Translations under genes and position numbers: made by a program
The notes under the pieces: model-generated
What the model saw: the letters and a program-made list of their open reading frames with translations, nothing else
What the model was told of the DNA's origin: nothing
Databases searched by the model: none
Shown: positions 5,219-6,272 of the stretch, one piece after another
How the letters are laid out: the number at the start of each line of letters is the position of its first letter
Position numbering within the stretch: the stretch's first letter is position 1
Assembly: GCA_026985685.1 (NCBI GenBank)
Contig: JALSQA010000469.1
Span: forward strand, 1-6,272
From: Campylobacterales bacterium
GTDB taxonomy: Bacteria > Campylobacterota > Campylobacteria > Campylobacterales > QNZT01
DNA: 6,272 nt
Direction: 5' to 3'

Positions 5219-5551
5219 CTAAGATGTCATGATTTCATAAGGGCGTTGTATCTTTTGTATCAAAAGATTTACACTGACATTTCTTGATTCCCTTGCAAAC
5301 TCTTTTCCATCAAGATATACCAATATAGTAGGTACAGAAAATATATTAAGGTTTGCAGGAATTTGAGGTGCTTTTGTACTATCTATAAAAACTTGTTCAA
5401 TTTTTGGAAAGTTTTGTGAAAAAGCTTCTATGATCTTTGGTTTTAAGGCATGACATACATTGCATGCAGGGGTAGAGAAATAGACAAGTACCCCTACATT
5501 ATTTTGAATAATTTCATCTAAAGCTTGAATTGATGCAATATCTTCTCTCAT
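5219..5551 (-). CDS. small thioredoxin-family protein with CNVC active site
   Basis: The product is 110 aa, a complete single thioredoxin domain without signal peptide, hence cytoplasmic as read. The strand VLVYFSTPAC leads into the redox motif C30-N-V-C33, replacing the usual WCGPC; the buried cis-proline is P75 in SVPTILVYLDGKE. The atypical dipeptide and the missing Trp suggest a specialised thiol-disulfide partner rather than the main thioredoxin. Its ATG is 3 nt after the stop of the small heat-shock gene, with GAAGG (5560-5564) inside that gene 8 nt upstream, so the two are co-transcribed and probably translationally coupled. The pairing hints at a redox/protein-quality role, though the partner carries a membrane anchor that may place it on the other side of the membrane. 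Confidence 0.85.
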   Translation of the reverse strand: MREDIASIQALDEIIQNNVGVLVYFSTPACNVCHALKPKIIEAFSQNFPKIEQVFIDSTKAPQIPANLNIFSVPTILVYLDGKEFARESRNVSVNLLIQKIQRPYEIMTS

Positions 5552-5554
5552 GCT

Positions 5555-6272
5555 TTAAGCCTTCGTTTTTGGTATTGTAATTTCTAAAATACCATCTTTG
5601 TAGTTGGTTTTTATGTTTTGGATATCGGCATCTTTTGGAATTGCTATGAAAAGTTGTTTTTTGCTATGAACCTCTTTCTTGACTACAACACCATTTTCTT
5701 CTCTGTTCTCATTGTAAACATGATTTATGAGTATACGAATAAAACCTCTTTTTACTTGTACATCAACTGCACTTTTATCATTTCCAGGAACTGCTGTCTG
5801 GAGATAATAGTGATCACCTTTATCTGTAAACTGTTCCATTTTTGGAAGGTTGAAATTTTTGAAAAGTCCTTTTAGAAAATCATCATTTTTGGATGCTTTT
5901 TGTAACTCTTGTGTCATTTGTAGCATCTCTTTTTGAAACTCTTGCATCCCATCTTGAAGTTGTTCTTGCATTTGGTTGATATTTTTTTCTATCTCATGTT
6001 TTACTTTTGGATTGCCAAATATATCTTTAAATATTTTGTTTAAATCATTTTTTAACTGTTTTTCATCTACAAGTGGTTCTTCTGGTTTAAGAGCAGATGA
6101 AGATGGAGTAGCTTTTTTAACTGTTTTTGTTTGCGGCAAAGTGTTTTTGTCTATTGTGACGGTGATTTTTGGTTCTTGGATACTTTTTTGAAGTCTGGCA
6201 TCTTTCTTTCCTAAAAGATATGCTTGATATCCGATAATTCCAACAAGAATCAATCCTACAATAGCGATGAGG
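5555..6272 (-). CDS. membrane-anchored small heat-shock protein (Hsp20/alpha-crystallin domain), 5' end outside window
   Basis: The frame is open to the window edge, giving 238 visible codons and no ATG; the true start is probably only a few codons beyond. Visible residues 1-19 (LIAIVGLILVGIIGYQAYL) form a transmembrane segment, then GKKDAR. A low-complexity Pro/Lys/Ser linker follows (about 30-68), then a Gln/Glu/Lys-rich, probably coiled-coil segment (about 85-130, MQEQLQ, MQEFQKEM). The alpha-crystallin domain occupies about 146-234, with VPG in the early strands and the conserved closing A/N-x-x-x-x-G-I-L motif as YKDGILEITIPK. Ordinary Hsp20 proteins are about 150 aa and soluble; this one is longer and tethered, with the chaperone domain probably periplasmic if N-in. 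There are no cysteines in the visible part. It is the first gene of an operon with the CNVC thioredoxin, whose ribosome binding site lies in its last codons. Confidence 0.85.
   Translation of the reverse strand, partial: LIAIVGLILVGIIGYQAYLLGKKDARLQKSIQEPKITVTIDKNTLPQTKTVKKATPSSSALKPEEPLVDEKQLKNDLNKIFKDIFGNPKVKHEIEKNINQMQEQLQDGMQEFQKEMLQMTQELQKASKNDDFLKGLFKNFNLPKMEQFTDKGDHYYLQTAVPGNDKSAVDVQVKRGFIRILINHVYNENREENGVVVKKEVHSKKQLFIAIPKDADIQNIKTNYKDGILEITIPKTKA

Noticed and set aside
6251..6253. TTG as the start of the small heat-shock protein
   Set aside because: The frame stays open and hydrophobic to the window edge (LIAIVG precedes it), so this TTG is an internal leucine codon of the membrane anchor.

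Overview
The window is AT-rich, with Shine-Dalgarno sites of the AAGGA type and sigma-70 promoters that have clear TATAAT boxes but little in the way of a -35. Together with the gene content (a heme d1-type siroheme decarboxylase, a di-heme peroxidase remnant, two twin-arginine N-termini, many small membrane proteins), this suggests a denitrifying Campylobacterota (epsilonproteobacterial) chromosome of the Sulfurimonas/Sulfurovum kind. That assignment is inference; the window has no rRNA or marker gene.

Left part (1-1190). A divergent gene starting at 38 leaves the window on the minus strand and begins with a Tat-like N-terminus. Facing away from it at 87-797 is a curious gene: the second-heme half of a cytochrome c peroxidase/MauG protein fused to pentapeptide repeats, with no first-heme domain and no export signal. 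It converges on a minus-strand membrane-anchored protein of unknown function (810-1190).

Regulatory centre (1191-1444). The 254-bp gap holds an FNR/CRP-family palindrome (1239-1252). Its centre is exactly 41.5 bp upstream of the start point predicted from a perfect TATAAT box (1275-1280). Downstream, the predicted 158-nt leader is mostly occupied by one nested inverted-repeat element (1296-1413). The gap therefore looks like an anaerobic or N-oxide-responsive promoter for the operon to its right, with a structured or inserted leader.

Operon at 1445-3309. A fused two-unit NirD/NirL-type siroheme decarboxylase is followed by a two-TM protein with two cysteines, translationally coupled through a TTGA overlap, and then by a four-TM CopD/HemJ-like protein with several membrane histidines. 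The arrangement suggests that the two membrane proteins serve heme d1 or heme-protein maturation, but neither has a proven role.

Right part (3304-6272, all minus strand). A Tat-exported MepK/YcbK-type murein endopeptidase overlaps the end of the operon tail to tail by 6 bp. A perfect 10-bp hairpin with a T-run pointing rightward lies beyond it. Next come a class I aminotransferase, whose promoter and ribosome binding site sit in a 12-bp-arm palindrome, a small CNVC thioredoxin, and a membrane-anchored small heat-shock protein cut by the window edge. The last two genes are 3 nt apart and form an operon.

There is no CRISPR, tRNA, rRNA or complete insertion sequence. I do not see a clear new multi-gene system. 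The strongest leads are the control region at 1239-1413, the uncharacterised membrane pair coupled to the siroheme decarboxylase, and the peroxidase-pentapeptide hybrid.
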